Of a DNA stretch of 64,000 nucleotides, positions 49,636 through 58,316 are shown piece by piece; the stretch's first letter is position 1, and each line of letters opens with the position of its first letter. The DNA is from Acetobacterium wieringae (GTDB lineage: Bacteria; Bacillota; Clostridia; Eubacteriales; Eubacteriaceae), in NCBI RefSeq assembly GCF_026646375.1, contig NZ_JAIPPU010000002.1, positions 186,001-250,000 of the forward strand, given 5' to 3'. The notes under the pieces were generated by a model, which had not been told where the DNA came from, made no database searches, and saw only the letters and a program-made list of their open reading frames with translations. The position numbers and the translations under genes were made by a program.

Positions 49636-51387
49636 TTAAACCAATTTTGGTTTAGCTGAGTATTTTGTATGTAAAATATGGTGCGCTTTGTGGCTGTTTG
49701 GCTCTTCCAGGTATTCTTCGTACAGTCGGATGACAGAAGGATTCTGGTGAGATTTTCGGTAGGTTAATACATTGGCATCTTCGTCATACAGAGCTTTTGC
49801 TCGTTCAACACGAATGTCGACGTCCATTTTATCTTTAGCAGATACGATGGGTTGTCCACCACCGTTGACACAGCCGCCTGGGCAAGCCATCAGCTCGATG
49901 AAGTGGGTATCAGCCAATTTACCAGCTTTAAGCATTTCCATGACCTCACGGATGTTTGATCCACCATGAGCTACTAACAGGTTGACTTTCAGGTCTGGGG
50001 TTACATCAACACTGGCTTGTTTGATACCATCGGTACCACGAACCACATGATATTCAATTTCCTGAATGTCTTTTTTGTTCAGTACGTCGGCAACTGTTCT
50101 GACAGCCGCTTCCATAACACCACCGGTAGCGCCGAAGATAACAGCAGCTCCTGTGGATTCACCATAGTAATCATCAAAGTCTTCATCTGGTAATTTGTCA
50201 AACAGAATACGGGCTTCTTTGATCATACGTGCAAGTTCCCGAGTGGTGATGGAGATATCAACATCGGCATTACCGTCAGTACATAATTCTTCTCGTTGTA
50301 CTTCGTATTTTTTAGCAGTACAAGGCATGATTGAAACAACAACCATATCTTTAGGATCAATTCCATTAGCTTGCGCATAGTGGTTTTTGAGTAAAGCACC
50401 GGTGATATTTTGTGGTGATTTACAGCTTGACAGATGTGGAATCGCTTCTGGATAATAGGTTTCGATAAATTTAATCCAACCTGGTGAACAAGATGTGATC
50501 ATTGGTAGAACACCACCGTTGGTCACACGTCCAATCAGTTCTGTTCCTTCTTCCATGATACATACGTCAGCACCGAAATCGGTATCGAATACTTTGTCAA
50601 AGCCCAGTCTTCGTAATGCAGCTGCCATTTTACCGGTTACTGATGTTCCCATTGGGTAGCCAAAGTCTTCACCTAAACCAGCACGAACAGCTGGAGCGGT
50701 TTGAACGATAACAGTTTTGGTAGGATCAGCAATGGCATCCCAAACTTGTTGAATATTTGATTTTTCTTTTAAAGCGCCAACTGGACAGTTGATGATACAT
50801 TGTCCACAGTTGATGCAGCCAACTTCAGCTAATGATTTGTCAAATACTGGTTGTACCTGTGAGGTAAAGCCTCGACCAACGGTGCCAAGTACGGCAACGC
50901 TCTGGACGTTTGTACAAACTGATACACATCGCTTACAAAGAATACATTTGCTTTCGTCACGGACAACAGCTGTTGATAAATCGTCAATCAGTTTACCTGA
51001 TTTTTCGCCTTCGAAAGGAATTTCAGAAACACCCAGGTCGGTGGCCAGTGTCTGCAGTTCACAGTTTTCGCTACGAATACAGGTAGTACATTCACGGTTG
51101 TGGTTTGACAGGATTAATTCAAGGTTTACGCGTCGTGCTTTTCGAACGGCTGGGGAATTGGTAAGTACTTCGATGCCATTGGCAACTGGGTAAACACACG
51201 CTGCTTGCAGTGCTCGTGCTCCAGCGATTTCAACCAGACACATACGACAAGCCCCAATTTCGTTAACATCTTTCAGGTAACAAAGTGTTGGGATATCGAT
51301 ATTGCTCATTCTGGCTGCTTCTAAAATGGTTGTTCCTTCGGGAACAGTCATTTCCTGACCGTTTATTTTAAATGTTACATCTTTCAT
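49636..51387 (-). CDS. hydA: [FeFe]-hydrogenase catalytic subunit HydA (electron-bifurcating)
   Basis: 583 residues. Order: an N-terminal [2Fe-2S] domain (CYLKDVNEIGACRMCLVEI..C), His/Cys [4Fe-4S] (HNRECTTCIRSENCEL), two [4Fe-4S] ferredoxin clusters (CILCKRCVSVC, CINCGQCIINCP), then the H-cluster domain with L1 TSCSPGWIKFIE, L2 MPCTAKKYEVQRE and L3 MACPGGCVNGGGQP, and the small-subunit tail. All H-cluster cysteines are present. With HydB and HydC it should oxidise H2 or form it while coupling NAD and ferredoxin. AGGAGG lies 11 bases before the ATG. Last gene of the operon. H-cluster maturases are not in this window. Confidence 0.95.
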   Translation of the reverse strand: MKDVTFKINGQEMTVPEGTTILEAARMSNIDIPTLCYLKDVNEIGACRMCLVEIAGARALQAACVYPVANGIEVLTNSPAVRKARRVNLELILSNHNRECTTCIRSENCELQTLATDLGVSEIPFEGEKSGKLIDDLSTAVVRDESKCILCKRCVSVCTNVQSVAVLGTVGRGFTSQVQPVFDKSLAEVGCINCGQCIINCPVGALKEKSNIQQVWDAIADPTKTVIVQTAPAVRAGLGEDFGYPMGTSVTGKMAAALRRLGFDKVFDTDFGADVCIMEEGTELIGRVTNGGVLPMITSCSPGWIKFIETYYPEAIPHLSSCKSPQNITGALLKNHYAQANGIDPKDMVVVSIMPCTAKKYEVQREELCTDGNADVDISITTRELARMIKEARILFDKLPDEDFDDYYGESTGAAVIFGATGGVMEAAVRTVADVLNKKDIQEIEYHVVRGTDGIKQASVDVTPDLKVNLLVAHGGSNIREVMEMLKAGKLADTHFIELMACPGGCVNGGGQPIVSAKDKMDVDIRVERAKALYDEDANVLTYRKSHQNPSVIRLYEEYLEEPNSHKAHHILHTKYSAKPKLV

Positions 51388-51407
51388 TGTTTTTGTGACC
51401 TCCTAAA

Positions 51408-53207
51408 TCAACCCTTGGAAATGGAGCCAAATGGACAGGCTTCAATACAGGCACCACATTTAATACATTTTGCTGTATCGATGGTATATGGTTTTTTCTT
51501 TTCACCGGTGATCGCATCGGCTGGACATTTCTTCGCACAGATTCCGCAACCTTTACAGGTATCAGGATTGATTGTGAAGTCTAACAGATGTTTACATACG
51601 CCAGCGGGACATTTTTTGTCATTGATATGTGCTTCGTATTCGTCACGGAAGTAACGGATGGTAGACAGAACAGGGTTTGGAGCAGTTTGTCCCAATCCAC
51701 AAAGAGCTGAAGCTTTGATACCAACAGCCAGTTCTTCCAACCGTTCGATATCGCCTTCAATCCCTTTACCATCACAGATTCGTTCCAGAATTTCAAGCAT
51801 TCTCTTGGTACCGATACGGCAAGGAGGACACTTACCACAGGATTCGTCCTGAGTAAAATCAAGGAAGAAACGGGCTACGTCAACCATACAGTTGTCTTCG
51901 TCCATTACGATTAGTCCACCAGAACCCATCATGGAGCCGATGGCAATCAGGTTATCATAATCAATTTTTGTATCTAATAAAGAAGCTGGAATACATCCGC
52001 CTGATGGTCCACCAGTTTGGGCTGCTTTGAAGGCTTTACCATTAGGAATCCCACCACCGATTTCAAAGACGATTTCACGGAGGGTTGTTCCCATTGGGAT
52101 TTCAAGTAGACCGGTGTTGTTGATTTTTCCACCTAGTGCGAATACTTTTGTTCCTTTAGATTTTTCGGTTCCGACTGATGCAAACCATTCTGCGCCTTTT
52201 AAGATAATCGCTGGAATATTTGCATAGGTTTCTACGTTATTTAATACGGTTGGTTTGCCAAACAAACCTTTGTTAGCGGGGAATGGCGGACGTGGACGCG
52301 GTTCACCACGTTTACCTTCAATAGAATTCATTAACGCTGTTTCTTCACCACAAACAAATGCGCCGGCGCCTAAACGAATTTCCAGGTCGAAGGAGAAATC
52401 GGTATCAAAGATATTTTCTCCCAGCAAACCATATTCTTTGGCCTGATCAATAGCGATCTGCAGACGGTTAACAGCGATTGGATATTCAGCTCGAACATAA
52501 ACATAACCTTTAGAAGCACCTACAGCAAAACCGGCAATCGCCATGGCTTCGATCAGTGCATGCGGATCACCTTCAAGTACAGATCGATCCATGAATGCAC
52601 CAGGGTCTCCTTCATCGGCGTTACATGCTACAAATTTTACGCCATCTTCGGATACAGCATCGTGAGCAAACTGCCATTTAAGACCAGTTGGGAATCCTCC
52701 GCCCCCACGACCACGAAGACCGGACGCTTTAACTTCGTTAATTACATCGACTGGTGTCATGGTTAACAGCACTTTTTCCAGCGCCAGGTAACCATCAAAT
52801 GCGATATATTCATCAATATTTTCAGGATTGATAACACCACAGTTTGCCAAAGCAATACGTTTTTGGGTTTTGAAGAAGCCCAGTTCATTGATTGACAGTG
52901 GGTGATGACCATCACCTTTTTCGGTGTAGATCAAACGATCCAATGGACGACCTTTGACCAGGTGTTCTTCAACCAGTTCAGGAATATCAGCAGCTTCAAC
53001 TCGGCTGTAGAATGTTCCTTCTGGGTATACAATAACAACTGGTCCCAGTTCACACAAACCAAAACAACCGGTTGCAACAACTTCTACTTCATCCAGGATA
53101 TCGTGTTTGACTAATTCTTTTTTTAATTCTTTTACTAATGTCATGGATCCTGAGGATGTACATCCTGTACCACCACAAATCAGTACCTGCGAACGTTTAT
53201 ATGCCAT
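51408..53207 (-). CDS. hydB: hydrogenase NADH/FMN-binding subunit HydB
   Basis: 599 residues, NuoF-like. It starts with a thioredoxin-like [2Fe-2S] domain (CGGTGCTSSGS.., TGCFGLCELGP). Next come the NADH/FMN fold (GLRGRGGGGFPTGLKW, ADEGDPGAFMDRSVLEGDP), SLBB, the [4Fe-4S] ESCGKCPPCRIGTKR, and a C-terminal two-cluster ferredoxin (CKGCGICAKKCP, CIKCGACIEACP). FMN here is the site linked to electron bifurcation in this family. GGAGG precedes the ATG. It lies 20 bases upstream of hydA. Confidence 0.95.
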   Translation of the reverse strand: MAYKRSQVLICGGTGCTSSGSMTLVKELKKELVKHDILDEVEVVATGCFGLCELGPVVIVYPEGTFYSRVEAADIPELVEEHLVKGRPLDRLIYTEKGDGHHPLSINELGFFKTQKRIALANCGVINPENIDEYIAFDGYLALEKVLLTMTPVDVINEVKASGLRGRGGGGFPTGLKWQFAHDAVSEDGVKFVACNADEGDPGAFMDRSVLEGDPHALIEAMAIAGFAVGASKGYVYVRAEYPIAVNRLQIAIDQAKEYGLLGENIFDTDFSFDLEIRLGAGAFVCGEETALMNSIEGKRGEPRPRPPFPANKGLFGKPTVLNNVETYANIPAIILKGAEWFASVGTEKSKGTKVFALGGKINNTGLLEIPMGTTLREIVFEIGGGIPNGKAFKAAQTGGPSGGCIPASLLDTKIDYDNLIAIGSMMGSGGLIVMDEDNCMVDVARFFLDFTQDESCGKCPPCRIGTKRMLEILERICDGKGIEGDIERLEELAVGIKASALCGLGQTAPNPVLSTIRYFRDEYEAHINDKKCPAGVCKHLLDFTINPDTCKGCGICAKKCPADAITGEKKKPYTIDTAKCIKCGACIEACPFGSISKG

Positions 53208-53226
53208 CTGCTCTTCTCCTCCTCAA

Positions 53227-53625
53227 TTAACCCTTAACCGTTGGATCAATGACTTTACCATCAACCACAGTCATGGTGTATTCATCGACAACTTTGCCTT
53301 GAGCCAAGTGTTGATCTACAACTTTAGCAACCTTTTCCGGTGTCATATGCACATAGGTTACTTTTTCATTGTTAGCATCATAAACTTCAACAATTGGTTC
53401 TAATCGACATGATCCGATACAACCTGTTTGGGCAACAGTAACATCGACCAAACCTTTTGCATCTACTTCTTCCATCAGTTTAACCATAACGGGTCGAGCG
53501 CCTGCTGCGATACCACAGGTTGCCATTCCTACTACGACGCGATATCCATTCTTGCCGTGTCTTAAATTGATTTCGTTCAATTTTTTTTCACGAATCGCTT
53601 TTAGTTCTGCTAAGGACTTTGCCAT
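53227..53625 (-). CDS. hydD: hydrogenase subunit HydD (thioredoxin-like [2Fe-2S] type)
   Basis: 132 residues, similar to HndB-type small subunits. A thioredoxin-like fold with Cys in VVGMATCGIAAGARPVMVKL and VAQTGCIGSCRLEPIVEV could hold a [2Fe-2S] cluster. In Acetobacterium the purified bifurcating hydrogenase was reported to have four subunits including HydD (from memory). ATG 53625 (MAKSLAEL) has GGAGG 9 bases upstream, inside the end of hydE; the frame to 53652 lacks a good site. Confidence 0.88.
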   Translation of the reverse strand: MAKSLAELKAIREKKLNEINLRHGKNGYRVVVGMATCGIAAGARPVMVKLMEEVDAKGLVDVTVAQTGCIGSCRLEPIVEVYDANNEKVTYVHMTPEKVAKVVDQHLAQGKVVDEYTMTVVDGKVIDPTVKG

Positions 53626-53629
53626 AAAT

Positions 53630-54175
53630 TTATTCCTCCATAATTTCTTCAAGACCTTCTGAAACGAATTCCCGAATCCAGTTTAGTATAGCTGGTTCGT
53701 TTAACGATTCTACTTCCAGAGTGTCTTTAATTTCTCGTGTATTAAAAACAAATAGTTGGTTATTGAAGTCGTGTTGATAAATAAGATCTGTCTCTCCAAA
53801 AGACATTACCATGGTGAGTACCGTATCGGCCATATTCCCCAGCGGGACACGATCAATATGGTCTCGCATAAAGCTTCCAATCACCTTTGTGCCAACACCA
53901 AGGGTCGAGCTTATCTCAAAGTATCCGCCGCATGCTTCCGCTGCTGCTTTAAATAGAGATAAACCCAGACCAACCTTTCTGGTTGTTCGGGTCGTTACAA
54001 ACGGATCTGTGATATTCTCAAGCCGATCAGCCGGTATGCCACACCCATCATCAGTGATAACAATGGTGAGTTCATTATTTGCCGTGGACTCAATAATCAG
54101 CAGTTTCACAAGCTTTGCCTGGGCTCTAATGGAATTTTGGGTAATATCCAAAATGTGAAGGGACAACTCTTTCAT
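53630..54175 (-). CDS. hydE: HydE: GHKL-ATPase-type protein of the hyd operon
   Basis: 181 residues. Residues 1-115 form a GHKL ATP-binding fold: N-box-like HILDITQNSIRAQAKL, G1 ITDDGCGIP, and GLGLSLFKAAAEACGG. There is no histidine phospho-acceptor domain, so it is a stand-alone ATPase. The remaining part (about 116-181) is unique. It is encoded inside the hydrogenase operon but is not expected to carry redox cofactors; it may have a regulatory or assembly role. No strong ribosome site, so probably coupled to hydC 9 bases upstream. This hydE is unrelated to the H-cluster maturase HydE. Confidence 0.82.
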   Translation of the reverse strand: MKELSLHILDITQNSIRAQAKLVKLLIIESTANNELTIVITDDGCGIPADRLENITDPFVTTRTTRKVGLGLSLFKAAAEACGGYFEISSTLGVGTKVIGSFMRDHIDRVPLGNMADTVLTMVMSFGETDLIYQHDFNNQLFVFNTREIKDTLEVESLNEPAILNWIREFVSEGLEEIMEE

Positions 54176-54184
54176 AACAGCTAA

Positions 54185-54655
54185 TTAAAATTTTTCAAGG
54201 ATCGCTGGAATTTCATCTACGGTTAAACGTCCAAATACTTCTTCGTTAATCATCATTACTGGAGCCAAACCACAGGCACCAACACATCGGGTTGCGTCAA
54301 CTGACCATTTTCCATCTTCAGTTGTATCACCAACCTGTGTTCCTAAAATGCTGTTAACCTTGTCAATAATTGGTTGTGCGCCTCTTACATAGCAAGCGGT
54401 TCCTAAGCAGATACCAATTTTGAATTTTCCTTTTGGTTTAAGTGTAAATTGTGAATAAAATGTTGCCACACCGTAGACTTCAGTCAGAGGAATTCCTAAC
54501 TCATCTGCGATGGTTCCCTGTAGTTCAAGTGGTAAGTAGCCGTATTTTTCCTGGGTTTCCTGCAGAATCTGCATTAAACAACCTGGTACTTCTCTGTGCT
54601 CGGCGACTATTGCCTTTACTACGTCCAAATTTTCAACTGGTATTAATTCAGCCAA
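54185..54655 (-). CDS. hydC: hydrogenase [2Fe-2S] subunit HydC (NuoE-like)
   Basis: 156 residues with the NuoE/HndA thioredoxin-like fold: PGCLMQILQETQEKYGYLPL, YGVATFYSQFTLKPKGKFKI, and cluster ligands Cys in CLGTACYVRG and CVGACGLAPVM. It passes electrons between HydB and HydA. The start codon is TTG (54653-54655), with AGGAGG 8 bases upstream; no ATG fits. First gene of the hyd operon, behind a TATAAT promoter with a palindrome at -35. Confidence 0.93.
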   Translation of the reverse strand: MAELIPVENLDVVKAIVAEHREVPGCLMQILQETQEKYGYLPLELQGTIADELGIPLTEVYGVATFYSQFTLKPKGKFKIGICLGTACYVRGAQPIIDKVNSILGTQVGDTTEDGKWSVDATRCVGACGLAPVMMINEEVFGRLTVDEIPAILEKF

Positions 54656-54722
54656 TTTTCAAACCTCCTAATTAAATCATGCAAACCTTTACGCTTGTGA
54701 TTGCATATTTTCTAACGAAGTC

Positions 54723-54750
54723 ATTATAACACAGAACGAAATATTTCGTT
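54723..54750 (-). promoter_or_regulatory. hyd operon promoter with 16-base palindrome
   Basis: On the minus strand TATAAT (54723-54728) is preceded by the perfect palindrome AACGAAATATTTCGTT (54735-54750) that covers the spacer and -35 area. It does not match the Rex consensus I know (TTGTTAA..TTAACAA). Candidate operator for redox control. Confidence 0.6.
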
Positions 54751-54881
54751 ATATTTATAACAGATAAATTTTTCACTCTTTTTGGCCCGGATTTTTATGA
54801 AAACCTTTAACTTTTTTGTTTTTTGAAGTAAAAATTCTACCCATTTATTTTTTTTTCAAAATAAGTGTAATAATTTTGCAC

Positions 54882-54911
54882 AAAAAAACAGGCGCTTCGA
54901 AAAACACCTGT
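54882..54911 (-). terminator. intrinsic terminator of the PHP/DRTGG cluster
   Basis: On the minus strand ACAGGTG and CGCCTGT pair (one U-G) around a 10-base loop, followed by TTTTTTTG. It separates the signalling cluster from the hyd operon. Confidence 0.75.
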
Positions 54912-55020
54912 AAAGTTCACAGCTAACTACCGTATAAACCACTTATTCATCTGTTGTTCGCTCCGATACGCAGAGTCTGACCGCTCAGTCACAACATGAT
55001 CGAACACGTGTCGGTACGAC

Positions 55021-55758
55021 TTAAACAATCGATCCCAGATAGTTAATCAGCGTCTGCCTTTGCATATCCGGTAGTTCCAGAAAATATTCCCGCTCGGCCA
55101 TGTCTTCCAATTGATGGGCATCAGAACCGTGAATGAACTGATAGTCTTTAAAAAAACGGAAGTTTTTCCGGACATTTTCAAAGGTTTCTTTTTTTGACAC
55201 TTCGCAGGTCTTTACTGCCAATTCCAGGGGAATAAATCCCAGCGATGAAATTAAACTATAGGATTTTCGGTCGATGTGGGCTGGTACCAGCACCCCGCCC
55301 AGGTCCGTAACAAGATCCCAGAGCTGATTGACCCCAATATCAGTTGCTGAAATCAACAATTTATCGACTTCGCCAATAATATTATCCTCAGCATCCATGA
55401 TCGTTTGGGGGCCGAACAGCGCTTTTTCATTTTTCACATCCGGAAGATGGTCATAAACAATGGCATCCAGTTTCATGGCCGCCTCCAGGGTTGGCAGATA
55501 GGCCAGAACATGGGCTTCTTCTTTGGTTGTCACTTCAATACCCGGCAGAATGCAAAGGCCTGTTCCGGTTTCTTTGGCCAATTCTTTAGCCACAGCCATA
55601 ACCGCTGGTAAATTTTTGGCGGTGTTGTGATCCGTGACGGCAATAAAATCCAGTTCTTTAATCAGGGCCATATTGACAATGTTGTTGGGGGTCATCTCCG
55701 CTTCACCACAGGGGGATAATGCCGAGTGGATGTGCAGATCAATGGCTACCTTTTCCAT
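55021..55758 (-). CDS. PHP-domain protein of the hydrogenase-associated cluster
   Basis: 245 residues. Metal site motifs: DLHIHSALSPCGEAEMTP, IAVTDHNTAKNL, LPGIEVTTKEEAHVLAYLP, VPAHIDRKSYSL and IHGSDAHQLEDM. The PHP fold is complete. It belongs to the TrpH/YciV-like phosphoesterase group; substrate unknown. Its ATG starts 1 base after the stop of the DRTGG gene, implying translation coupling. PHP genes of this kind commonly accompany DRTGG and hydrogenase-like genes in clostridia, pointing to a nucleotide or second-messenger step in redox signalling. That is inference. Confidence 0.85.
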   Translation of the reverse strand: MEKVAIDLHIHSALSPCGEAEMTPNNIVNMALIKELDFIAVTDHNTAKNLPAVMAVAKELAKETGTGLCILPGIEVTTKEEAHVLAYLPTLEAAMKLDAIVYDHLPDVKNEKALFGPQTIMDAEDNIIGEVDKLLISATDIGVNQLWDLVTDLGGVLVPAHIDRKSYSLISSLGFIPLELAVKTCEVSKKETFENVRKNFRFFKDYQFIHGSDAHQLEDMAEREYFLELPDMQRQTLINYLGSIV

Positions 55759-55759
55759 T

Positions 55760-56092
55760 TTATATGCCAGCGTTTCCTAAAATTTTACAGACTTCAAAAG
55801 CATTAAGACCGGTAATAATAATCGGGATATCCTCGATGATGGCCCGTTCCAGAGTACTTTCTTCAACTTCAGCCCCTTCAGGAATAATCACGCAGCTCAT
55901 CTCCAGCAGCGACGCTACAGCAATAATGTTGACATGCGTCTGGATCGTCACCCAGGCGCAGCCATGACCGGCATTGGCCATAACCCAACTGAGCAGGTCA
56001 CCGACATAGCCACTTTTAATGACCCCCTCAATCCCTACCTGAGGATTAAGACACTTGAATTCTTTGTTTTCTAATAACGCACTAACCTTCAT
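55760..56092 (-). CDS. DRTGG-domain protein (C-terminal gene copy)
   Basis: 110 residues resembling the DRTGG domain: GVIKSGYVGDLLSWVMANAG, NIIAVASLLEMSCVIIPEGA, IIITGLNAFEVC. DRTGG domains resemble the HPr kinase N-terminus and often join CBS domains; they are presumed ligand sensors. This protein consists of the domain alone. GGAG precedes the ATG. It is tightly linked to the PHP gene. A second, diverged DRTGG gene begins the same cluster at 58316. Confidence 0.8.
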   Translation of the reverse strand: MKVSALLENKEFKCLNPQVGIEGVIKSGYVGDLLSWVMANAGHGCAWVTIQTHVNIIAVASLLEMSCVIIPEGAEVEESTLERAIIEDIPIIITGLNAFEVCKILGNAGI

Positions 56093-56182
56093 TCCTTTTC
56101 TCCTTTAATATAAATCATTAATCAGTTGTTGCGGATGCAGGCGAAAAAGATTCAACCTGATGAGCCGCCACTGCGGATAGTA

Positions 56183-57532
56183 TTAAATTTCTTCTTTTTT
56201 GATCAATGGTTTTTCGGTGGGATGTTCGACCTGCAACAGTTCATTGGTTAAAACTGAGAGATCCCGGACCCGATCTTTTAAGACAAATACACAATCGATT
56301 TCTTTGGCTTTTCCAGCGACAATATCTTCTGCCAGAGCCCGACAGCCCGGAGCGCCACAGGAACCACAGTCCAGACCGGGGAGTTTACTTTCGAGTATTT
56401 CGATTTGCTTCATTTTTTCGATGGCGCGATTGATATCCTGATCCAGAGGTTCCGGACTTCTCGGCAGAATTCGCTCTTTGATGTGCATCATCCCGGAATT
56501 ATAAACACTTCGCACGTATTCATCGGACATGTGGATAATGGAGGTTTGTTTCATGGTTTTGGCCCGATCCTGAATGTACATTTTAGCCACATAATTATTT
56601 TCCACCGTCAAACAACCGCCAACGCAGCCGCCGATACAGGCTAGTCCTTCAAAAAACTCGATGGTATCGAGTTTACCGCATTCAATTTCTTCCAGAACAT
56701 TAATAACATTTTGAATTCCATCGACATGGAGAACATTTTTATTTTTAAGGTAGTCACTTTCACCACCAGACAAAGCCCAGGTACAGGATTCTGGGGTGGT
56801 ATTATGCAGGCCTTCCTGATGCGGGCACTTGCCGATAAGCCGGGCGATATCACTATAAATGTCCTTAATGGCAATGGCACCATCGATTAGGTCATATTTA
56901 TCGTACTCACTGGCCGCCGGGTTATTGACCATGGTGGCTTTGGCAGCGCAGGGGGTAATAAAAAAAACGCCGACATCGCTATTTTTATGGATTCCTTCTT
57001 CCCTGATCCGCTTTCTAATCAGTCTGGCGGTTATTGCCATCGGGGACTTCAAGCGGCAGATATTGTCAGTGAGTTCAGGAAAGCGCACCTGAATCAGCTT
57101 GACAACCGCCGGACAGGCTGAAGAAATCAGCGGTCTGGGATATCGTTTGGCATGATACTCATACTTCAGGGCCTGGCCGACAATTTCAGCACCATAGGCC
57201 ACTTCCACCACCTCATCAAAGCCCAGGGCTTTGACGGCCGAAAGAATCTGGCTAATGGAATATTTCGGTTTAAACTGACCAATGATGGCGGGTGCCACCA
57301 TCGCCACGGTATATTGATAATTATCTTTTTTTGAAAGCGGATCGGTTTTGGCCAGCTTGGCATGATGCGGACAAATCCGAATACACTCACCACAGTCAAT
57401 GCATTTGGACTCATTGATGGTCGCCTTCCCCCCCCGAACCCGGATGGCTCCAGTGGGACAGCTTCTCAGACAGGTCGTGCAACCCAGACATTTTTCCTCA
57501 TCAAGGTATACTGAATGCAGTAATTTTTCCAT
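56183..57532 (-). CDS. hydrogenase-like iron-sulfur sensor protein
   Basis: 449 residues. Two [4Fe-4S] clusters at about 9-58 (CLGCTTCLRSCP, CIDCGECIRICP) precede an iron-hydrogenase C-terminal-type domain. The L1-like SSACPAVVKLIQ, L2-like TPCAAKATM and L3-like GLACIGGCVGGC hold the Cys, but the flanking residues differ from true enzymes (no TSCCPxW, no MxC). A further Fe-S motif near 385-410, LDCGSCGAPGCRALAEDI, follows. There is no PAS or output domain; sensory hydrogenases of the HsfB type carry one. It may sense H2 or redox state for the hyd operon rather than turn over H2. GGGGGG precedes the ATG. Confidence 0.85.
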   Translation of the reverse strand: MEKLLHSVYLDEEKCLGCTTCLRSCPTGAIRVRGGKATINESKCIDCGECIRICPHHAKLAKTDPLSKKDNYQYTVAMVAPAIIGQFKPKYSISQILSAVKALGFDEVVEVAYGAEIVGQALKYEYHAKRYPRPLISSACPAVVKLIQVRFPELTDNICRLKSPMAITARLIRKRIREEGIHKNSDVGVFFITPCAAKATMVNNPAASEYDKYDLIDGAIAIKDIYSDIARLIGKCPHQEGLHNTTPESCTWALSGGESDYLKNKNVLHVDGIQNVINVLEEIECGKLDTIEFFEGLACIGGCVGGCLTVENNYVAKMYIQDRAKTMKQTSIIHMSDEYVRSVYNSGMMHIKERILPRSPEPLDQDINRAIEKMKQIEILESKLPGLDCGSCGAPGCRALAEDIVAGKAKEIDCVFVLKDRVRDLSVLTNELLQVEHPTEKPLIKKEEI

Positions 57533-57552
57533 ATGTCCCCCCTTCTTCCTGA

Positions 57553-57969
57553 TTAGACAAAAAATTTCATGACAATTTTTGTCCCCTCTCCAATCTTGGA
57601 GGAGATTTCAAAACTGTCGGCATTGTTTTTCATATTGGGCAAACCCATTCCGGCGCCAAAACCCATTTGTCGGACTTCATCGCCTGCAGTTGACCAACCC
57701 GCCGTCATCGCCAGGTCAATATTGGCAATCCCCGGTCCGACATCCTCGATCGTCAGCACCAGTTCCTCTTCACCTACCTGCAAAACAATTCTTCCGCCAG
57801 ATGAATGGATCGCCAAATTCATTTCTCCCTCATAGCCAGCAATGGACACCTTGCGGATCACCTTGTTGGCAACCCCTAATTGCTGGAGGGTTCGTTTAAT
57901 TTTCCGGGAGGCTTCACCAGCGGTGTCAAAATCTCCCCGCTTCACATCAAAGACGAGTTCGTAGCTCAT
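57553..57969 (-). CDS. RsbW-like anti-sigma/ATP-binding protein
   Basis: 138 residues of the HATPase_c_2 fold: SRKIKRTLQQLGVANKVIRK, LTIEDVGPGIANIDLAM, and the lid MGFGAGMGLPNMKNNADSFE. It is an RsbW/SpoIIAB-type serine kinase domain without partner phosphatase nearby. The start ATG overlaps the stop of the DRTGG gene (ATGA). It is likely a partner switch within the cluster, linking ligand sensing (DRTGG) to the Fe-S protein or an unknown sigma or anti-anti-sigma factor. None is encoded here. Confidence 0.82.
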   Translation of the reverse strand: MSYELVFDVKRGDFDTAGEASRKIKRTLQQLGVANKVIRKVSIAGYEGEMNLAIHSSGGRIVLQVGEEELVLTIEDVGPGIANIDLAMTAGWSTAGDEVRQMGFGAGMGLPNMKNNADSFEISSKIGEGTKIVMKFFV

Positions 57970-58316
57970 CTAAGATGGGCTCCCTTGAGACCGTTTGAGT
58001 AGAGAATGCCACAACATTCAAAAAGAATATATTTTGTGGACATAACCAGGAGATTCCGTTCTCTGGCCATGTCAATCATTTCCTGACTGGGCATTTTATC
58101 CCGTACAAAAATAATGCTGTTCATATTTGCCATATCAGCCGTATTCAGCACCTGTTTGTTGACCAGACCAGTGAGCAGAATGGCGTCCTCTCTGGCGAAA
58201 CACAGCACATCGCTCATCAGATCACAGCCAAAACCAGAGTGAACTTCTTCCTCCAGATGACTCTCTCCAGATAAAACAACAGCATCGAGGAGGTCTCTTA
58301 CCTGACTTAATTTCAT
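57966..58316 (-). CDS. DRTGG-domain protein (first gene of the cluster)
   Basis: 116 residues with DRTGG-domain features: VRDLLDAVVLSGESHLEEEV, HSGFGCDLMSDVLCFAREDA, ILLTGLVNKQVLNTADMANM. The pattern GxGCDLMSDVL resembles the DRTGG loop of sensor proteins in clostridial hydrogenase clusters. ATG 58316 has AGGAG 8 bases upstream; the longer frame to 58370 has none. It leads the five-gene cluster. Confidence 0.82.
   Translation of the reverse strand: MKLSQVRDLLDAVVLSGESHLEEEVHSGFGCDLMSDVLCFAREDAILLTGLVNKQVLNTADMANMNSIIFVRDKMPSQEMIDMARERNLLVMSTKYILFECCGILYSNGLKGAHLR

Larger units (their letters stand above)
54656..55020. other. hyd operon promoter region
   Basis: Holds the AGGAGG of hydC, the promoter and palindrome (54723-54750), an AT-rich stretch to 54880 and the terminator of the upstream cluster (54882-54911). 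No gene was found from 54912 to 55020. Confidence 0.6.

Noticed and set aside
54735-54750. Rex binding site at the hyd promoter
   Set aside because: The palindrome lacks the TTGTTAA/TTAACAA half-sites, so only a generic operator is proposed.
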